From contig JBFLWQ010000020.1 in assembly GCA_040757775.1 (NCBI GenBank), positions 1 through 63,272 of the forward strand: a stretch of DNA of 63,272 nt, in the 5' to 3' direction. A program made the position numbers and the translations under genes. Of the stretch, positions 1 through 9,997 are shown one piece after another. The DNA comes from Thermodesulfobacteriota bacterium. Lineage in GTDB: Bacteria > Desulfobacterota > UBA8473. Under the pieces are notes generated by a model that made no database searches, was not told the origin of the DNA, and was given only the letters and a program-made list of their open reading frames with translations. Position 1 is the stretch's first letter; every line of letters begins with the position of its first letter.

Positions 1-114
1 CTCCCTCTTCTCCAATATGTCAACCTTCTTCACTAACCAATCAGCCGGAAACGGAAGCTCTATCTCCAAACCCCTCTCCAAAAAAGCCTCGTTTACCTCC
101 CTTACTGTCGCCAT
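1..114 (-). CDS. Hypothetical protein, N-terminal part only
   Basis: The reading frame opens with ATG at 114 and runs off the left edge after 38 codons, beginning MATVREVNEAFLERG. A GGGAGG ribosome-binding site lies about 8 nt upstream of this ATG. It lies about 57 nt downstream of the TetR gene on the same strand, so the two may be cotranscribed and this could be a target of that regulator. I do not recognise the family from these 38 residues. Only the N-terminus is visible, and it shows no signal peptide or membrane segment. Confidence 0.6.
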   Translation of the reverse strand, partial: MATVREVNEAFLERGLEIELPFPADWLVKKVDILEKRE

Positions 115-171
115 AAATAAAGCCTCCCGAAAGTTCTTCGTTCTCTTCCAACTAATACTAACAAAAACATC

Positions 172-801
172 TTATTCAACCTTAATGGCTAAAACCATCA
201 GTTCCATATTCTTCCTAATTAAAGACTCAATATCAGTAGTCCTGCCTTTCAAATAATCTATGCTGGTTTGTAGTTGCATTATACCATTTAAACTGCTCCA
301 AAAAAGGCTGGTAATATCCCAGGTATCTATTTGTTTGAATATACCTATCTTAATCCCCTGCTTAATTACTTCACTAACCATTTTAAATATGGTATCGGTT
401 TTCTCGTCGATCTTATCCAGTAATTCAGGTGTCAACTTCAAATTCAGGTGTTCGTTAATAATAAAATTTAAAATCTTATAATGATCTGGATGATTTTTGC
501 AAAAGTTGCAATAGGTGGTAGCTATACTTACTAACAATTCGTCAGGTGCCACATCTTGTTTAAGGACTTCTTTAAGCTCATCAATAAGAATATCATAGGT
601 TTCGACTATCAGAGAAACATATAATTCTTCTTTTCTCGAAAAGTATAGGTAGATCGTTCCTGTACTTAGTTCAGATTCTTGAGCAATTTCTTCTATTGTG
701 GCATTCATGAATCCCTTTTTTGAAAAACTATTTTTCGCTGCCTCCAGAATATCTTTCCTTCTCCTTAGTTTTTCCCTTTCTTTTCTTTCCATTATGCCCA
801 T
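172..801 (-). CDS. TetR/AcrR family transcriptional regulator
   Basis: A 209-residue protein with the usual TetR layout. The N-terminal helix-turn-helix covers about residues 10-60 (RRKDILEAAKNSFSKKGF, then TIEEIAQESELSTGTIYLYF). The helical ligand-binding half ends with a helix typical of the family. It is expected to act as a cytoplasmic repressor, with its effector unknown. An AGAGG element lies just upstream of the ATG at 801; an internal Met at residue 4 is an alternative start. A perfect inverted repeat at 828-846 directly upstream is a good candidate for its own operator. The next gene downstream is cut off by the window edge, so the regulated pathway is not visible. Confidence 0.88.
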   Translation of the reverse strand: MGIMERKEREKLRRRKDILEAAKNSFSKKGFMNATIEEIAQESELSTGTIYLYFSRKEELYVSLIVETYDILIDELKEVLKQDVAPDELLVSIATTYCNFCKNHPDHYKILNFIINEHLNLKLTPELLDKIDEKTDTIFKMVSEVIKQGIKIGIFKQIDTWDITSLFWSSLNGIMQLQTSIDYLKGRTTDIESLIRKNMELMVLAIKVE

Positions 802-827
802 TCAAGCCTCTTCAAATTATATTAATT

Positions 828-846
828 AAATGAAGATTATTCATTT
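828..846. promoter_or_regulatory. Candidate TetR operator (perfect palindrome)
   Basis: The sequence AAATGAA-gatta-TTCATTT is a perfect inverted repeat with 7-bp arms and a 5-bp spacer. It sits 27 bp upstream of the TetR start codon. Its size and place fit an autoregulatory TetR-family operator. Binding is inferred. Confidence 0.5.
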
Positions 847-1228
847 TCTTAATTTAAGTTAAAAAAAAATGGCAAAAAAGTCAACAAAAAAATTAATCCA
901 GGAAGATTTTATTACAGGGATTTCATATCTAATCTATATTTCTTTAAAAATCTATCGCAATGCTGAGTACTGTGGGGGCGAGACGAACGTTGGGAAAAGC
1001 ACAGACGTTCAGACTACCCAATCACGAAATTCATGCCTCTGCCACTGTAGTCCGCTCCAGCAAAAAGTCAGGCAATAGCTTATATTCACCACAAAATTTT
1101 GTATCTAGCTTCTTGACCGATTTCTACATTGACTAAAATTTGTACCCTCCACCAAATGCTTGTCGTCTTTTCTCTTTTTGTGTTTTTGGGGGAAGTGACC
1201 TTTTTTGACCATCGCCAACTGTAAAAAT
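847..1228. other. Intergenic stretch between tetR and truncated kdpD
   Basis: About 380 bp between the tetR operator and the end of kdpD. I see no convincing gene. I looked on the minus strand for the missing KdpD kinase domain (H-box and N/G-box) and found no recognisable remnant, so the kinase half is absent and not merely frame-shifted nearby. Confidence 0.6.
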
Positions 1229-3196
1229 TCAGTGCTGCTGAGTGGAAGCAAACAACAGCATCCGTTCGATTGTGCTGGCAATCTGGCTGGCAAATGTTTC
1301 AAGCAAGGCTTTTTGTTCAATCAACAACGGTTCAGCGCGATGCGTGCGCACGCCGATGACGCCGACGGCTTGGCTGGGCGTGAGCAACGGAACGAAATAG
1401 GCTTCCGCCATTGGTAATGTATCAGTAAAGCGTCCAGCTGGTTTCCGCATCTCTAATACCCAAGCAGCGACGCTTAGGTCTTTTTCATTAAGCGTCAATG
1501 TGCTCGTTGGATGCGGCTTTAGAGAAAAAGGTGATACTTGATCGGGAAGTAAGATCGCAATTCTTGCACTAAACACGCTGCTCAATTGTTTAACGGCGGC
1601 AACTAAAATCTCATCAATATTTGTGGCATTGGCAACTTCACGCGCTAGCATGTAGAGTGCAGCTGCTTGTTCTTCGCGTTGTTGGAGGACAAGCTGCTGG
1701 GCGCGAATGCGGGAAGTGAGATTGCCAAGAATCGAAGCGACGACAAAATACATCACAAACATGAGTGTATCCTGCGGCTCCGCTATACGAAAAGTGAATG
1801 GCGGAGGAATAAAAAAGAAATTCCATATGAGTGCACTGAACGCAGCGGAAAAAAGCGCGGGACCACGTCCCAGAAAAAGTGCGAGCAGTATAATAGCAAA
1901 TAGCAAAATCAATCCAATCGCTTGATAGCCGATAATTGGCAGCGCAATGTAGCAAATTCCTGCCAAACCAATTAGTGTGAGCAAGCCATAGAGATACTGT
2001 CGCAATGGTGATAAGAAATTGAAGCTTAGCCGCTGTGGCTTGATCTTTTGTGCTTTGTCGCTCGCTACAACGCAGACATCAATATTACCGCTCTCTTCAA
2101 TGAGATTACTTACAAACGAGTTCCTGCGAAAAAGCTTCATCCTTGGTGAATCCTGGGTTTTACCAATAATGATCTGCGCCACATTGTGCTGTTGAGCTAC
2201 ACGCACAATTCCCGTCACGAGGTCAACATCTGTAGTCGTGACGATTTCAGCGCCCAGTTCGCGAGCCAATTCCAAATTTTTTTCTTGTCGTGCTTTTGCT
2301 TTAACTGAAAGTGGACTATGTGGCAATTCGACGCTTACTGCGATCCACGGCGATTGTAGGGCACATGTCATGTGTCGCGTCCATCGCACAAGCTGGGCAG
2401 ACAGCGGGCTTGGCCCAACGGCAACCAGCAATCGCTCACCGGATTTCCACGGACCAGAAATTTGGTGGAGCTGCATGTAGTCGCGCAACTGTTGATCGAC
2501 GTGTTGTGCGGTCAATCGCAATGACATCTCACGCAATGCGGTTAGATTACCGCGACGAAAGAATTTTTGCGCGGCAAGCTGTGCCTTATCCGGCACATAA
2601 ACTTTCCCCTCTGCAAGACGCTTCAACAATTCGTCCGGCGTAATATCGACAAGCTCGATCTCATCGGCGCGATCGAAAATCGAATCTGGAACTGTTTCGT
2701 GCATGACGACACCGGTAATCTGATGCACCGCATCAGAACGGCTTTCGAGATGTTGCACGTTAATTGTCGTGTAAACATCAATACCGGCATCGAGCAATTC
2801 GAGCACATCCTGATAACGCTTGGCATGGCGGCTGCCTGGGACGTTAGTATGAGCAAGTTCGTCAACCAGCACGAGCTGCGGTTTGCGGCTGAGAATGGCA
2901 TCCAAGTCCATCTCTTCGAACATCGTGCTGCGATATTCCATCTTACGGCGCGGAATGATCGGCAAATCCTGCAGCAACGCCTCGGTTTCACTGCGTCCAT
3001 GTGTTTCAACATAGCCCACCACAATGTTTACGTTCTCGGATAAAGCCTGACGAGCGGCTCGTAGCATCGCATAGGTTTTACCGACGCCGGCAGCCATGCC
3101 GAAAAAAATTTTTAGTGTGCTATGCTGCTGTCGCGTTTCTTCTTTTTGGATGGCGGCCAGAATCGCATCGGGGCTGGGGCGAAGTCTATTGTTCAC
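1229..3196 (-). CDS. kdpD: KdpD-type potassium sensor lacking the histidine kinase module
   Basis: A 655-residue protein, whereas full KdpD is about 890. The cytoplasmic KdpD domain carries a Walker A motif (GMAAGVGKT, residues 33-41) and a Walker B-like LVLVDELAHTN. A USP-like domain follows, then four closely spaced membrane segments of the DUF4118 type, then a GAF-like domain. The protein stops at about the linker where HisKA and HATPase domains should begin, ending ASTQQH. No H-box, N-box or G-box is present, and no kdpE response regulator is visible downstream. It lies 15 nt after kdpC in the same operon. It may act as a non-kinase potassium or c-di-AMP sensing module, partner with a kinase elsewhere, or be a decayed gene. 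Identity is secure; present function is not. Confidence 0.9.
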   Translation of the reverse strand: MNNRLRPSPDAILAAIQKEETRQQHSTLKIFFGMAAGVGKTYAMLRAARQALSENVNIVVGYVETHGRSETEALLQDLPIIPRRKMEYRSTMFEEMDLDAILSRKPQLVLVDELAHTNVPGSRHAKRYQDVLELLDAGIDVYTTINVQHLESRSDAVHQITGVVMHETVPDSIFDRADEIELVDITPDELLKRLAEGKVYVPDKAQLAAQKFFRRGNLTALREMSLRLTAQHVDQQLRDYMQLHQISGPWKSGERLLVAVGPSPLSAQLVRWTRHMTCALQSPWIAVSVELPHSPLSVKAKARQEKNLELARELGAEIVTTTDVDLVTGIVRVAQQHNVAQIIIGKTQDSPRMKLFRRNSFVSNLIEESGNIDVCVVASDKAQKIKPQRLSFNFLSPLRQYLYGLLTLIGLAGICYIALPIIGYQAIGLILLFAIILLALFLGRGPALFSAAFSALIWNFFFIPPPFTFRIAEPQDTLMFVMYFVVASILGNLTSRIRAQQLVLQQREEQAAALYMLAREVANATNIDEILVAAVKQLSSVFSARIAILLPDQVSPFSLKPHPTSTLTLNEKDLSVAAWVLEMRKPAGRFTDTLPMAEAYFVPLLTPSQAVGVIGVRTHRAEPLLIEQKALLETFASQIASTIERMLLFASTQQH

Positions 3197-3211
3197 AACT
3201 ATTATCTCCCA

Positions 3212-3784
3212 TCAATTAAGCTGGTTGAGTGCCACGTTCAAAAGAAAGACATTGACGCGATGCTCGCCCAAAATACCACATTGCGGCGGTTCAACAAATC
3301 GCTCAATCAGATCAGCCAGTTTTGTTTTTTGTTCTGGCGTAAAGCCGCGTGCTTTTGCGATGCGTTCAATCTGAAGTCGCGCTGCTTGCGGACTGATGTG
3401 CGGGTCAACACCACTGGCAGAAGCAAAGAGCATATCAACAGGTATGCTTGCATTTGATGAAAGTGCAACTGTTCTATTAATATGTGCTCGCCGCTGTTGC
3501 ACCGCCTTTTGTAAAACCTCACTCGTTGGGCTGAGGTTGGTAGCACCCGAAGGCATAGGATTGTAGTCTATTGCAGAAGGACGATCCCAGAAATAAAACT
3601 CGCCGACAAACTTCTGCCCAACCAGTTCCGAGCCTTTTACTTTTCCATCAACCATAATAATACTACCACTGGCTTGATATGGAAAAAACGCCTGTACGAT
3701 TCCAGTGATGGCAAGGGGGTATAGAAGCCCCGTCAAAACTGTCATAATTAGAAGAAGCCGTAAAGCAGCAAAAAAATGTTTCAT
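3212..3784 (-). CDS. kdpC: Potassium-transporting ATPase subunit C
   Basis: A 190-residue KdpC with one N-terminal membrane helix (LLLIMTVLTGLLYPLAITGI) followed by a periplasmic domain. Family signatures include LVGQKF and the ASGVDPHISPQAA stretch near residue 125. KdpC is the small subunit of the high-affinity K+ pump KdpFABC and stabilises the complex and its nucleotide affinity. Length is normal. It lies 9 nt after kdpB and 15 nt before kdpD on the same strand, so a single operon is likely. Confidence 0.96.
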   Translation of the reverse strand: MKHFFAALRLLLIMTVLTGLLYPLAITGIVQAFFPYQASGSIIMVDGKVKGSELVGQKFVGEFYFWDRPSAIDYNPMPSGATNLSPTSEVLQKAVQQRRAHINRTVALSSNASIPVDMLFASASGVDPHISPQAARLQIERIAKARGFTPEQKTKLADLIERFVEPPQCGILGEHRVNVFLLNVALNQLN

Positions 3785-3793
3785 GTATTAACC

Positions 3794-5908
3794 TCATACG
3801 AGTTTCAAAGCGACGATCAAAATATCAATAAGTTTAATACCGATGAATGGAACAATTAGGCCGCCGATACCATAAATAATCAAATTCCGCGTTAAAATGG
3901 TGCCAGCTCCTAGTGGACGATATTTGACACCACGCAATGCCAACGGAACCAGTGTAATGATGATGATCGCATTAAAAATAACTGCGGAGAGAATGGCGCT
4001 TTGAGGTGAGGCTAGCTTCATGATATTGAGTGTCGTTAATGGACCTGGACTTCCTGTCACAGCATAGAGCGTGCTGAAAAGTGCAGGTAATATCGCGAAA
4101 TATTTTGCCACGTCATTGGAGATGCTAAACGTGGTGAGTGCGCCACGCGTCATCAGCAACTGTTTACCGATTTCAACGATCTCTATCAGCTTGGTGGGAT
4201 TGCTATCTAAATCAACCATATTGCCTGCTTCACGGGCGGCTTGGGTACCAGTGTTCATGGCTACACCGACATCAGCCTGTGCTAGTGCTGGAGCGTCATT
4301 GGTGCCGTCGCCGATCATGGCAACCAGCCGACCATGCGCCTGTTCTTCGCGAATGCGTTGCAATTTAGTCTCTGGCGTGGCTTGCGCGATAAAATCATCT
4401 ACACCGGCCTCTGCTGCGATTGATGCTGTTGTGAGCGGATTATCGCCGGTGATCATTACAGTCCGAATGCCCATCGCCCGCAGTTGCTCGAAGCGTTCTT
4501 TGATGCCGCCTTTTACCACATCCTTCAGTTGAATGATCCCCAAAAGTTCAAGATTTTCCACTACCAACAGTGGCGTGCCTCCTGCCAGGGCAATATCGGT
4601 TCCAATCATCAACGCAACGTTCATATCTATGCTGGAAGCCTGCTCCATTGCTCCGCTCTCAACTAAATACTTGCGGATGGCTTCTAGAGAACCTTTTCGA
4701 ATGATTCGTGCTGGGTGTCCTTCAGCAGTGAGGATATCTACCCCACTCATCTGCGTCTGTGCACGGAAGGGAACAAACTGTGCTTGCAGTCCCTTGATAT
4801 CCCGCCCGCGTAGACCAAAGCGCTCTTTTGCCAACACCACAATTGAACGGCCTTCAGGTGTTTCGTCAGCCAGCGAGGCCAATTGGGCAGCATCGGCCAA
4901 ACGTTCCTCTGTTGCAGTTGGAGTAGGTATGAATTCCGTGGCTATGCGATTGCCAAGTGTGATCGTGCCAGTTTTATCTAAAAGCAGTACGTCGATATCG
5001 CCTGCCGCTTCGACCGCGCGACCGCTAGTGGCCAACACATTACGCCTGACCAGACGATCCATGCCGCTGATGCCAATGGCGCTGAGTAAACCTCCAATGG
5101 TCGTTGGTGCGAGACACACAAGCAGGGATACTAACACCGGAACCGTCAGCAAAGAGGATGTTCGCATTCCCGCAGCTTTTTCGCTATATATGTCAAAGGG
5201 CAGTAACGAGACGACGACCATCACAAAAATAAAGGTGAGCGCGACGAGCAAAATTGTCAATGCAATCTCATTCGGTGTTTTGCGGCGTTTGGCGCCTTCT
5301 ACCATCGCAATCATGCGGTCAAGAAAAGTGCTACCTGCTTCCGAGGTTATACGGATGATAATTTTGTCGCTTAACACGCGCGTACCGCCGGTGACGGCGC
5401 TACGATCGCCGCCACTCTCACGAATGACCGGGGCGGATTCGCCGGTGATGGCCGATTCATCAACGCTGGCAATACCCTCGATTACTTCGCCATCGCCTGG
5501 TATAATGTCACCGGCTTCACAGACCACCATATCGCCGACTTTCAATTCAGCCGCAGCGATTTTTTCTTCACAACCATTGACTAAGCAACGGGCCATGGTT
5601 TTTGTGCGCATTTTACGGAGGCTTTCTGCTTGGGCATTGCCACGACCTTCGGCAACAGCTTCCGCAAAATTTGCAAACAACAATGTAAGCCACAGCCAGA
5701 TCGTAATTTGAATATTGAAACTATTAAGGTTCCCTGTGATCAACTCGCGGATAACAGTAATAGTTGTCAGAATCGCTCCGACAAAGACAACGAACATAAC
5801 TGGATTTTTGACCTGCCAACGCGGGTTGAGCTTGACAAACGCATCCATGAGCGCGCGAGATATGATTGCTTTATCAAAAAGTTTGGGAGTTTTTCTTTTC
5901 ATGTCCAT
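3794..5908 (-). CDS. kdpB: Potassium-transporting P-type ATPase subunit B
   Basis: A 704-residue P-type ATPase, the energy-coupling subunit of the Kdp K+ pump. It has the actuator TGES motif (residues 155-158), the phosphorylation motif DKTGT with catalytic Asp311, and the hinge motif GDGTND. Membrane helices lie at about 36-80, 215-240 and 253-280, with more near the C-terminus. All catalytic residues seem intact, so the pump itself should work. It lies between kdpA and kdpC. Like the rest of the cluster it is richer in GC than the flanking genes, and its antisense strand is therefore open over long stretches. Confidence 0.97.
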   Translation of the reverse strand: MDMKRKTPKLFDKAIISRALMDAFVKLNPRWQVKNPVMFVVFVGAILTTITVIRELITGNLNSFNIQITIWLWLTLLFANFAEAVAEGRGNAQAESLRKMRTKTMARCLVNGCEEKIAAAELKVGDMVVCEAGDIIPGDGEVIEGIASVDESAITGESAPVIRESGGDRSAVTGGTRVLSDKIIIRITSEAGSTFLDRMIAMVEGAKRRKTPNEIALTILLVALTFIFVMVVVSLLPFDIYSEKAAGMRTSSLLTVPVLVSLLVCLAPTTIGGLLSAIGISGMDRLVRRNVLATSGRAVEAAGDIDVLLLDKTGTITLGNRIATEFIPTPTATEERLADAAQLASLADETPEGRSIVVLAKERFGLRGRDIKGLQAQFVPFRAQTQMSGVDILTAEGHPARIIRKGSLEAIRKYLVESGAMEQASSIDMNVALMIGTDIALAGGTPLLVVENLELLGIIQLKDVVKGGIKERFEQLRAMGIRTVMITGDNPLTTASIAAEAGVDDFIAQATPETKLQRIREEQAHGRLVAMIGDGTNDAPALAQADVGVAMNTGTQAAREAGNMVDLDSNPTKLIEIVEIGKQLLMTRGALTTFSISNDVAKYFAILPALFSTLYAVTGSPGPLTTLNIMKLASPQSAILSAVIFNAIIIITLVPLALRGVKYRPLGAGTILTRNLIIYGIGGLIVPFIGIKLIDILIVALKLV

Positions 5909-5948
5909 TAAGCTTTAGAATGAATAATCAATCTGACAAGAAATATTA

Positions 5949-7640
5949 TTAGAATGCTCGACCAGCAAGCATGAGAAAATGTTCGATAAGTGGTCCAAGT
6001 GAAAGCGCCGGGAAGAACGTCAGTGCGCCAACAATGATGACGATAGCAAGAAGCAAGATGACGAACGTTGCATTGTCGGTTTGAAAGGTTCCGGCAGAAA
6101 ACGGCGCCGTTTTTTTGCTGGCCATGCTGCCAGCGATGGCCAAAACCGGCACGATGATCGCAAAACGCCCGATAAGCATGGCGATGCCAAGCAAAATATT
6201 GTAAAAATCGGTGTTGGTATTTAATCCGGCAAATGCGCTCCCATTGTTGCCCGCTGCTGAGGAGAAGGCATAAAGGATTTCGCTCAGCCCGTGCGGACCT
6301 TTGTTGGCAAGGCTCAATAGACCAGCGCCGGTTACACACGCAATCGCGGAGAATACTAGAATGATGAAGCTCGGCGCAATGACCGCTACCATGGACATTT
6401 TCACTTCAAAGGCTTCGATTTTTTTGCCAAGATATTCTGGAGTTCTGCCGACCATCAAACCTGCAATGAAAACCGTCAGAATCACAAAAACGAGCATCCC
6501 ATAAAGTCCCGCACCGACACCGCCGAAAATCACCTCACCGAGCATGATGTTGAGCATAGCTACCAAACCGGCAAGCGGTGAAAGGCTGCTGTGCATCGCA
6601 TTCACGGAACCGTTGGAGGCAACAGTGGTTGCGGTTGCCCACAGCAAGCTGTTGGCAACACCAAAACGTGTTTCCTTGCCCTCCATTGCAGCGGAGACAC
6701 CGGTCACAGGATTAAAGCCATATTCAGCCAAGAGCGACACGGTCAATCCAGTCAGAAAAAGAATCATCATTGCCGCGAAAATCGCCCAGCCTTGTCGGGT
6801 AGAACCAATCATTTTACCATAGGTGTAAGTCAAAGCGGCTGGAATCAATAGAATGGAAAACATCTGTAAAAAATTGCTAAGTGGTGTGGGGTTCTCGAGG
6901 GGATGCGAGCTGTTGGCATTGAAGAAACCACCGCCATTGGTGCCCAATTGTTTGATGGCGATTTGCGAAGCGGCTGGCCCGAGCGGAATGGTTTGACTAT
7001 AGCCTTCGAGTGTCTCAATTTTTACAGCAGGTGAGAACGTCTGCACTACACCTTGCCCAACGAGTACGATCGAAAGAATAAATGAAAGCGGCAAAAGAAT
7101 ATATAATGTTGAGCGGACGAGATCGACCCAGAAATTGCCAATGGTCTGCATTGCTCGCCGTACTAAACCACGCACCAACGCTAACAATACCGCAATGCCG
7201 GTTGCTGCGCTTAAAAAATTCTGCACGGTAATCCCTAGCATTTGGCTGAAATAGCTGAGTGTGGTTTCACCCGCATAGCTTTGCCAATTCGTATTCGTCA
7301 TGAAACTAACTGCCGTGTTGAACGCCAACGCAGCGGGCACGTTCGGCAACTCCTGGGGATTGAGCGGCAGTTTATCCTGAATCAGTTGCATGACGAAAAG
7401 AACAACGAAGCCAAGAAAATTGAAGATTAGCAGTGCCCAAGTGTATGTTGACCAATGCATTTCGGTTTTTTCATTAATTCCCGCAAGCCGGTAAATGAAT
7501 TTTTCTAATGGTCGCAGCAATGGTGTCAGCCAAGTTTGTTCACCGCTAAAAACTTTCGCCATGAACTGGCCAAGCAGAGGTGTCAACGCAATCAGCAAAC
7601 CGAGATAAAGAGCTAACTGCACGATCTCATGTAATGACAT
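5949..7640 (-). CDS. kdpA: Potassium-transporting ATPase subunit A
   Basis: A 563-residue KdpA, the K+-selective channel-like subunit with four pore-loop repeats. The selectivity loops are visible: TNTNWQSYAGE (about 115-125), TNGGGFFNANS (from 234) and NNGSAFAG near the C-terminus. About ten hydrophobic helices fit the superfamily of K+ transporters. It is the first gene of the kdpABCD run, and kdpB begins 40 nt downstream. I could not find a kdpF-like 25-30 residue hydrophobic peptide ahead of it. Length and motifs are normal. Confidence 0.97.
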   Translation of the reverse strand: MSLHEIVQLALYLGLLIALTPLLGQFMAKVFSGEQTWLTPLLRPLEKFIYRLAGINEKTEMHWSTYTWALLIFNFLGFVVLFVMQLIQDKLPLNPQELPNVPAALAFNTAVSFMTNTNWQSYAGETTLSYFSQMLGITVQNFLSAATGIAVLLALVRGLVRRAMQTIGNFWVDLVRSTLYILLPLSFILSIVLVGQGVVQTFSPAVKIETLEGYSQTIPLGPAASQIAIKQLGTNGGGFFNANSSHPLENPTPLSNFLQMFSILLIPAALTYTYGKMIGSTRQGWAIFAAMMILFLTGLTVSLLAEYGFNPVTGVSAAMEGKETRFGVANSLLWATATTVASNGSVNAMHSSLSPLAGLVAMLNIMLGEVIFGGVGAGLYGMLVFVILTVFIAGLMVGRTPEYLGKKIEAFEVKMSMVAVIAPSFIILVFSAIACVTGAGLLSLANKGPHGLSEILYAFSSAAGNNGSAFAGLNTNTDFYNILLGIAMLIGRFAIIVPVLAIAGSMASKKTAPFSAGTFQTDNATFVILLLAIVIIVGALTFFPALSLGPLIEHFLMLAGRAF

Positions 7641-7757
7641 ACCTTACCCTATGTGTGAAGTTTTTCTGCAGTTCCGACCCTTGCGCCATACTTTGCCTCT
7701 TCGAAGGGCCTAACTATTCTTTAGTTGCCAAGCTCCAGCAATTATTTCAACCTGTCT

Positions 7758-8033
7758 TCAATCCGTAATAACCTCTACCTTCTCTATTTCACTCCATTTA
7801 TAGCTCTCTGTGTGCGGATATACTACACCACAGCTTCCCATTATTTCGGGCTTATAGTTTTGGTATTCTTCCAGATTTTTAAACTCATCGGATATGCTAA
7901 TAGAATCACCTGCCTGGGTAATAACAAGCCCTCTTGCTGTCCTGTTATCTTTAAGTTTTATCTCTACATATTTACCCCAGAGGTTTTCTTTTTCCTCATC
8001 TGCCATTCGATTTGATGAACTTGTTTTTTTCAT
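7758..8033 (-). CDS. Small hypothetical protein, possible Sm-like beta fold
   Basis: A 91-residue protein. A GAGGG ribosome-binding site about 8 nt before the ATG at 8033 supports this start. The body (YVEIKLKDNRTARGLVI, then SISISDEF, then YKWSEIEKVEVI) alternates charged and hydrophobic residues like a small beta barrel, and loosely resembles Sm/Lsm-type folds. That is an impression, not an identification. It follows adenine deaminase by 33 nt on the same strand and is probably cotranscribed with it. The C-terminus lies next to the kdp cluster boundary. Confidence 0.65.
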   Translation of the reverse strand: MKKTSSSNRMADEEKENLWGKYVEIKLKDNRTARGLVITQAGDSISISDEFKNLEEYQNYKPEIMGSCGVVYPHTESYKWSEIEKVEVITD

Positions 8034-8066
8034 TCATTAACCCTCGCTATTAAAGGTTTATCCCTA

Positions 8067-9794
8067 CTATTCAAACAGGGGAACTATCCTAAATTCACTT
8101 ACATCCACCAGTCCTTTGTCTGTAATCTTTAATTCAGGAATAACGGGCAAGGCGAGAAAAGATAAAGCCATAAAGGGATCTCTGGCATCACACCCAAGAG
8201 TCTTTGCTGATACAAGAAGTCTTTTAATTCCATCGGCTACTTCCAAAAGTGGCATGTGGGACATCAACCCACCAATTGGCAAAGGCAGAGAAGCCAATAT
8301 GCTCCCGTTTGCTACAACCAGTTGTCCACCCCCCATCTTTTCTATTTCCATTACCGCTTTTAACATATCATCGTCATTGGTTCCCACCACCACTATATTA
8401 TGAGAATCGTGGGCAACCGAAGACCCTATAGCACCGGTTTTCAGCCCAAAACCCCTTACAAACCCCAATCCAATATTCCCCGTTCTGGTATGTCTTTCTA
8501 TTACCGCTATCTTAAGAATATCCCTTTCGATATCAGACAATGCATAACCGTTAACAATTCTTACCTTCTCAATTGATTTCTCTGTAATTATCTGATTCGG
8601 GACCAATTCTATTATCTTAGCATTCTCTGAAAATGCCTTTATTTTGAATTTGCCGCTATCCATATCTTTTATCATGATGGAGTTCTTTAGGATTGGTTTT
8701 TCCTCTTTTAGTGGTATTTCCAAAAGCCGGCCATCCTTTGCAACCAATTTACCACCTTTAAACACCATTTCGACTCTTAACTCTTTCAATGTGTTGAATA
8801 CGATAATGTCCGCTTTATACCCCGGCGCTATAGCACCCAATCCATTCAAACGGAAATACTCTGCAGGGTTCAGCGTGGCCATCTGGACAGCAATAACAGG
8901 ATCCAGTCCCTGCTTAATAGCCTTCCTTATCAGGAAGTCCATATGCCCCTCCTCAACCAGGTCAAGGGGATGTTTGTCATCGGTAACAAAGAGGCATCTT
9001 CTTGAATTAGCAGGGGTTACCAATGGGAGAAGGGTCTCCATGTTTTTTGCCACTGTTCCCTCTCGGATCATGATGTACATCCCTTTTCGGAGTTTTTCTC
9101 CGGCCTCTTTAAGAGTTGTACACTCATGGTCCGAACCTATTCCCACAGATATATAAGCATTGAGATCATTTCCAGCCAACATAGGTGCATGCCCATCAAT
9201 CCTTTTCCCCCCAGCCACTTCTATCTTTCTCAAAATCTCAGGGTCTTCATCTATGACCCCTGGAAAGTTCATAACCTCACCTAGGCCAAGCACCCATTCT
9301 TTGTGGACTATCTTCAAAAGGTCTGAACTAGATAACCTTGCGCCAGAGGTCTCCATATCTGTAGAAGGGACACAGGAGGGCAGCATTATGTATACAACCA
9401 GAGGGGTTAATTTGCCTGATTCAGCTATGTATTTAATGCCTTCTAATCCCATAACATTGGCTATTTCATGGGGATCAGCTACTATTGAAGTAGTTCCCAT
9501 GGGTATAACAGCCTTTGCAAATTCAGGTACTGAAATCATTGAACTTTCCACATGGATATGACCATCAATAAAGCTAGGGCAGAGAAACCTTCCCTTCAGG
9601 TCTATAACTTCCTTAGCATTATAATCTCCAAAACCTATGATTATTGAGTTGTTGATTGCAACATTGGCAGAAAAAATGCTGCCTGAAAATACATCCACAA
9701 CTCTGGCATTTTTGATTAAAAGGTCTGCCTTTTCTTTCCCACAGGCAGCCCTGATCCTGCTTTTCAATTGATCTTCCGTATCAAATATTCTCAT
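8067..9794 (-). CDS. ade: Adenine deaminase
   Basis: A 575-residue amidohydrolase that converts adenine to hypoxanthine and ammonia in purine salvage. The metal-binding HxH lies in DGHIHVESSM (His79 and His81). Further signatures are ADPHEIANVMG, DGHAPMLAG, a TDDKHP motif, and the C-terminal ade-specific domain with VGTNDDDM and GGGQLVVANG. Length matches the family. It is transcribed away from the restriction-modification island and probably together with the small gene downstream. I looked upstream for a purine riboswitch and saw none. Confidence 0.96.
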   Translation of the reverse strand: MRIFDTEDQLKSRIRAACGKEKADLLIKNARVVDVFSGSIFSANVAINNSIIIGFGDYNAKEVIDLKGRFLCPSFIDGHIHVESSMISVPEFAKAVIPMGTTSIVADPHEIANVMGLEGIKYIAESGKLTPLVVYIMLPSCVPSTDMETSGARLSSSDLLKIVHKEWVLGLGEVMNFPGVIDEDPEILRKIEVAGGKRIDGHAPMLAGNDLNAYISVGIGSDHECTTLKEAGEKLRKGMYIMIREGTVAKNMETLLPLVTPANSRRCLFVTDDKHPLDLVEEGHMDFLIRKAIKQGLDPVIAVQMATLNPAEYFRLNGLGAIAPGYKADIIVFNTLKELRVEMVFKGGKLVAKDGRLLEIPLKEEKPILKNSIMIKDMDSGKFKIKAFSENAKIIELVPNQIITEKSIEKVRIVNGYALSDIERDILKIAVIERHTRTGNIGLGFVRGFGLKTGAIGSSVAHDSHNIVVVGTNDDDMLKAVMEIEKMGGGQLVVANGSILASLPLPIGGLMSHMPLLEVADGIKRLLVSAKTLGCDARDPFMALSFLALPVIPELKITDKGLVDVSEFRIVPLFE

Positions 9795-9997
9795 ACGTTT
9801 CCAAAAGTAGAGACAAAATTAATTAACGACCAATAGCTGGTTAATCTATCATCACAGTTTCCTTTTGTCAAAAATTTTTAGCTTGAAACAATTTCTTTTA
9901 TGGTATAGGCTTATAACATATGTTGGCTGGGAAATAGACAATAGAAATAACTCCATGATAACATTTTAGAGACACTCATATACGCTAAGGAAACCGA

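Noticed and set aside
1105-1320. Frame at the end of kdpD that might hold its kinase part
   Set aside because: The residues show no H-box or ATP-binding motifs and overlap the real kdpD end in another frame.
4533-5711. A 392-codon open frame antisense to kdpB
   Set aside because: It is the mirror of a strongly conserved P-type ATPase in GC-rich DNA, has no family resemblance and no ribosome-binding site.
7641-7757. Possible kdpF ahead of kdpA
   Set aside because: No 25-30 residue hydrophobic frame with a start and ribosome-binding site was found on the minus strand.
9795-9997. Purine riboswitch upstream of adenine deaminase
   Set aside because: The conserved purine-aptamer core is not visible; the region is only AT-rich.
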